A stretch of DNA of 64,000 nucleotides from Manis javanica (Eukaryota > Chordata > Mammalia > Pholidota > Manidae), in assembly GCF_040802235.1 (NCBI RefSeq), contig NC_133169.1:43469034-43533033 (forward strand), given 5' to 3'. The translations under genes were made by a program, and so were the position numbers. Positions 59,975 to 64,000 of this stretch are shown here, piece by piece. A model generated the notes under the pieces. That model made no database searches. It was not told where the DNA came from and worked only from the letters and a program-made list of their open reading frames with translations. Numbering within the stretch: position 1 is the first letter of the stretch; each line of letters starts with the position of its first letter.

Positions 59975-62560
59975 TTTTTTTTTTACATCACAACATTGTT
60001 CATGTGAAATTCTTACATTACAAACAAAAAAAATACAGAAATGTATATATGAATACTGTTAAATGTAGAATGGTAACTTCTTTTCCCTTTCAAGAGGTCA
60101 TGATTCCCAATTCTAGTAAAATAAAGAGACTGCACATAGGTAGGAATAGGTTGGTGGTTAGCTTCACAGTTTTGCCTAGAAATGAACTATAAATGCATTT
60201 CCCCCCTGCTTCTTACCATGAAGTATAAAAACGGAATTAAAGGAAAATTCTTTTTGTTTCATAACATATGAAAGATGCTATATTCTATTTTAGCAGGACC
60301 AATATATGGAAAATACCTAAATTAAATGTTATTATAAAAGAAAATGAAGCAGTAATGAGATTCTGAATAAAGAGGGTACTAAATGAGAATGTATATTTAA
60401 AGAATCCAAAACAAACATACAAAAAAAGATTGTTATAAAACAGCTCTAGGTGCATTGTAAGCATATAGGATCTTTTTTCCATGTGTATTTTTTAACAATG
60501 GAAGTGTCAAAAAATAGGTTCAACTGTGTTAGACTAAATTGCATTATTATATATGCTGCATTGAATGGAACCTTTGTATTTTATTTATTATAGAGAAGCA
60601 TAGTTTGCATCATATTATGGCAATTTATCTTCAATGAAAACCTTCCAGAGTTCTTTTATTTTGGAATATCCTGTAAACAGTCAAACCACCAGAACATGAT
60701 TGTACAACAGTACAATGTTTTCTTGCATTAAATTGAAGACATCTGTTTAATAAAAAACAAAAGAGCATGTAGGAAAGGTACTTAGAGCTGTTAGTTTCTG
60801 AGTACACAACACCCTAGATAATTCAAGACATCTTACTCTCCATCAAGAACAAAATATAATAATTTTGTCATGCTTTTAAATCCATGGATTAAACTGGTGC
60901 AGACTGGTCAAACGGATCCAGCAAACACCGATGTCCAAGCTGGAATACTGACAATTAATACGTAAGTGGTGGTCAATCGCGGGTTTAAAAGATCTTCCCC
61001 TTCTTGTTCTTTTCCAAGGTCCTTGAAGAGTTCTGTTGTTCTAAAATACGTTGTTGGGCTTCCCAGTTTGCTTTCTCATCTTCAAACTGACGACGTTTTT
61101 CCTCTAATTCTTTGTGCTGGGCTTCCAGATGCTTTTTCATTTGCTCATGGCGCCTTTGGAGCTCAGGTTCAGAGTCCAGTTCTTGAACTTTTTCTTTGAC
61201 CTTCATCTCAAACGCCTGCTCCATTTGCATCTCCATTTTCTTCATCTTAGCTACGTGCTCCCTTCTTTCTTCTTCCATTTGTGCAAGTGGGCTCTTGGTG
61301 AGCTGCCCTTCATTCTTGCTATTATCAGCTCCATTATAAGTCACAGCTGCCAGTTTTCTGCTCCGGTAATTTTCATAGTGTACATTTTTAGTGACATCTT
61401 TCAAGTCCTGCATGTGTGTTCTTATCAACATACTTCTTAGAATTGTAAAATCACAATGTTCACCATTTTCAACTTCAGCAACATGCAACGTCTTCCTCTG
61501 ATCTGTTTGCCATTATATTCAACGATAGTATTACTACCTACCACAACAAGAGGTAAACGGTCTTTTTATCTTTTCAACAAGCTTATTTTCTTCTTCATTA
61601 TCTGTCTCTGGAAACTAATATATTTTAATTTTACGTTCTTGGATTTCTTTCATTATCTGTTTTTTAAACTGTTGGCATTCCTCTGGTGTGAGGGTGTCTG
61701 CTTTGGCAATAAGTGGAATGATATTCACTTTTTCATGCAAATGCTTCATAAACTCAATATCCAATGGTTTAAGTCCATGTCCTGAAGGAGCAATGAAGTA
61801 TAAACAGTGCTGCACCCTATTATCAGGCATCTGCTGTGTGTTCACTCGAGATTCTGCATTTAGGTAGTCCTCAAATTTACTATCAATGTAGTCAGTAACA
61901 GGCTGTCGGCAATTACTATTATCCACTGCATCTCCAAATCCTGGGGTATCAACTATTGGAGCAGCAACTAAACACCACCTTCTTTGATTAAAACTTTGGA
62001 TTGTTCCACCTGTACAGTCTTTTTTATTCTATGAGAAGGACCTGGATACTGAAGAATACAAATCTGTGAGGAATAATAAGTTGATTAATGTTGACTTTCC
62101 CAGTCCAGATTTACCCACAGCCATAAGTGTGAATTCATACCCTCTCTTCACTGATTTTCTGTATACTTGACCTGGGAGATTTGCAAGTCCCACCTAGCAT
62201 TCACGGTTCTTCTGTTGAGCCACGGTGCTGCTGTTGACGCTCCCGTCCTGAGCAGCCACGGATCTCAAACTGACCGACACTCCCCCCGCTCCGCAACCAG
62301 CCTGGGCGCCGCGCGGCCTGCCGCTTCTCCAAGGCCGCCGACTCGGATTCCACGGCGCAGCCGCCCCGCTCACGCAGACGGCAGCGGGCGGACCCCACCG
62401 CGGGCTCTCGCCTCACTCCCGTCCCCGCAGAAGGGGCCTCACCGGACTGTCCTACTGGGTAAGTGCGGTGAGCAGACTGCAGTCCCCAGGCAGCAGCAGG
62501 ACGCCTCGCGGGGAAGAACGCTGGCTCACGTGATGTTGGTTGATTTCTTAAACACATTTT
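59975..62560 (-). pseudogene. SEPTIN7P: Septin-7 processed pseudogene
   Basis: An intronless, poly(A)-tailed copy of septin-7, a GTP-binding filament protein. A poly(T) run at 59975-59984 marks the tail, followed by about 1 kb of 3' UTR. The coding remnant runs from 62280 down to the normal stop at 60985. The start codon reads GTG instead of ATG (62280-62278). The P-loop region (GKSGLGKST, near 62110) and the [11 protein letters not shown] switch region (near 61930) are recognisable. Two long in-frame blocks remain: the GTPase middle with [10 protein letters not shown] (61926-61615) and the C-terminal coiled coil ending KKGKIF (61488-60985). Frameshifts or stops separate them. The 5' end (62281 to about 62560) is a CpG-rich former 5' UTR. 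Target duplications were not found. Confidence 0.93.
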
Positions 62561-62789
62561 CTCTATGCAAAAATAAAGTAAGTCCAACATGGTGTTAAGA
62601 TGTCATAACTGGAAAAGGACTAAAGGTCATTTATTTTTTTTTCAAAAATCACTCTAATGAATGTGTTTTTTTTTAAACTTAGGAGATTTTTGCTCCTTTT
62701 CTGGCCTTCGTTCTTTTCATTGTAAAGTGAAGAGGATAGAGTACATGAATGCTGTAGAACTTTGCTATCTAATCTGGGTTTATTTCCTG
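62561..62789. other. Short intergenic gap, nothing recognised
   Basis: AT-rich sequence between the septin-7 pseudogene and an old L1. No feature recognised. Confidence 0.4.
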
Positions 62790-64000
62790 TGCCCTGGTCC
62801 TGCCTGGCCTGCTAGGACCATCAGTAGACCACTGTTGCTGACCATCAGGCAGAGGGTGGAGCTGCCCAAAAGGAATCCCAGTAGAAACTTCTCACATCAC
62901 AGAAAGGGCTGGCAGAGGAGAGCCACCAGCCCATGCTGACAGTGATCTCCTACTACTGACAGGAAGGCAGAGAGGTGGGCCCTACCCACAGCACAGGAAC
63001 ACAGTTCCCCTGCAAAAGGAAACCAGGCACTGGTCTTCAGCTCCTGGGCACCACAGGATGCAGACTTCAGACAGCCACAGCATTCTAGACAAGGAGGCAT
63101 AGCTGTTCTATCTAGAACAAATGAAGAAACACAGGAACCCAGACCAAATTAGAAGGCAGGGGAATATGTAACAAACAAAAGACAGGATTAACACACCTAC
63201 ATAGGGCCAAATGCAAGAGAAATTAGCAATCATCTTGAGGAAAATTTCAAAGTAACAGTCATAAAGATGTTCACTGAACTGTAGAAAATAATTGATGATC
63301 TCAGTGAAAACATCAGCAAAGACATAGACAATATGAACAAGAGTGACTCTGAGCTAAAAGATACAATAACTGAACTGAAAAATAGAATAGAGGGAATGAA
63401 TATAGACTGATGGAAGAGAGGAAATAATCAATGTGATGGAAGATAGAGAACAGGAAAGTAGCCAAGCTGACAAATACAGATAATAAAAAATTTCTAAGAA
63501 TGAGAAGATGCTAAGAGTGCTGTGTGACAACTTTAAATGCAACAATAGTGATGTTATAGGGTTCCAGAAGGATGAGATAAAAAGGAGTAGAAAATCTCTT
63601 TGAGTAAATAATCATTGAAAACCTCCACAATCTGGGGAAGGAAATAGACTCTTAGATCCTGGAAGCACAATGATCCCCTAATAAAAGGAACACTAGGGAG
63701 AAAACACCAATCCATATGTAATTAAAATGGCAAAGGTTAAAGATCAGAAGAGAATTTTAAAAGCAGCAAGAGTGAGGAAGACAGTTATATATAAGGGAAA
63801 CTCCATAAGGCTATCGGCGGACATCTGAGCAGAAATTTTACAGGCCAGAAAGGAGTAGCAATAAATATTTAATGTATTAAAAGGGAGGAACATACAACAA
63901 AGAATTCTCTACCCACAGGTAGATCATTCAGAATTGAAGGTGAGAAAAAAAGTTTCCCAGATAAATGAAGGTTAAAGAATTCCCTACCACTAAACCAGCT
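62790..64000 (+). mobile_element. Old L1 or HAL1: 5' UTR and ORF1, continues past window end
   Basis: Plus strand. From about 62790 to 63180 is 5' UTR-like sequence. From about 63240 it reads as L1 ORF1: a coiled-coil-like stretch ('gatctcagtgaaaacatcagc', 'gaactgaaaaatagaatag'), then RRM and C-terminal text ('ataattaaaatggcaaa'-like near 63720, 'ggctatcggcggacatctgagcag', 'ctctacccacaggtagatcattcagaattgaagg'), up to 'accactaaaccagct' at the window end. Stops interrupt every frame. Whether ORF2 follows (L1) or not (HAL1) lies outside the window. Confidence 0.8.

Noticed and set aside
62167-62598. 143-codon open frame on the plus strand
   Set aside because: It is antisense to the CpG-rich 5' UTR of the septin-7 pseudogene, so it is a shadow of G+C-rich sequence.

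Overview
This window is nuclear DNA of a placental mammal. It holds four single-exon olfactory receptor (OR) loci of the OR14 type, set in AT-rich DNA full of LINE-1 (L1), endogenous retrovirus (ERV) and LTR sequence, plus one processed pseudogene. The L1 3' UTR type and the absence of any carnivore, ruminant, bat, rodent or primate SINE that I can recognise suggest a laurasiatherian. A pangolin is my guess, from memory of similar L1 3' ends, and I hold it loosely. The layout is a typical OR cluster: intact and dead receptors interleaved, partly built by tandem duplication.

Receptors. (1) 1-505, minus: the N-terminal part of an OR14A2-like receptor, cut by the window edge and dead (stop codon inside the DRY motif). 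(2) 19828-20772, minus: an intact, very close paralogue of 1. (3) 48705-49656, plus: a dead OR14-like gene with two stops and a 7-bp tandem duplication. (4) 55627-56580, minus: an intact OR14-type gene. Each has a splice acceptor 5-21 bases before its ATG, as expected for ORs with non-coding 5' exons.

Duplicated unit. Copies A (about 1-5025), B (about 19700-27050) and C (about 31775-42000) are paralogous. A and B carry receptors 1 and 2; C keeps only the non-coding downstream part. Each copy took different later insertions. The ancient L1 sequence at the far end of A (or just beyond it) took a full-length L1 (5628-13513). B took a 1.16-kb LTR (22700-23859). C took a rearranged L1 (32474-33933) and an ERV-L-like provirus (34847-40355).

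Mobile DNA. The full-length minus-strand L1 has a 5' UTR, broken ORF1, broken ORF2 with a mutated reverse transcriptase active site, an unusually long 3' UTR and an 11-bp target duplication. The middle of that 3' UTR holds what reads as the 3' part of a retrovirus: an integrase C-terminal end, then an envelope transmembrane-subunit remnant, in the same sense as the L1. Beyond its normal 3' end the element carries about 220 bp of an older L1 tail inside the target duplications, which looks like 3' transduction. A class I ERV 3' half (env remnant, polypurine tract, 3' LTR with TATA box and AATAAA) sits at about 27840-31770. Near the right end are a septin-7 processed pseudogene (59975-62560, minus) and the start of an old plus-strand L1 or HAL1 (62790-64000).

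The only genes likely to make working protein are the two intact receptors. The most unusual signals are the retroviral segment inside the L1 3' UTR and the large inverted repeat that replaces this segment in the second L1.
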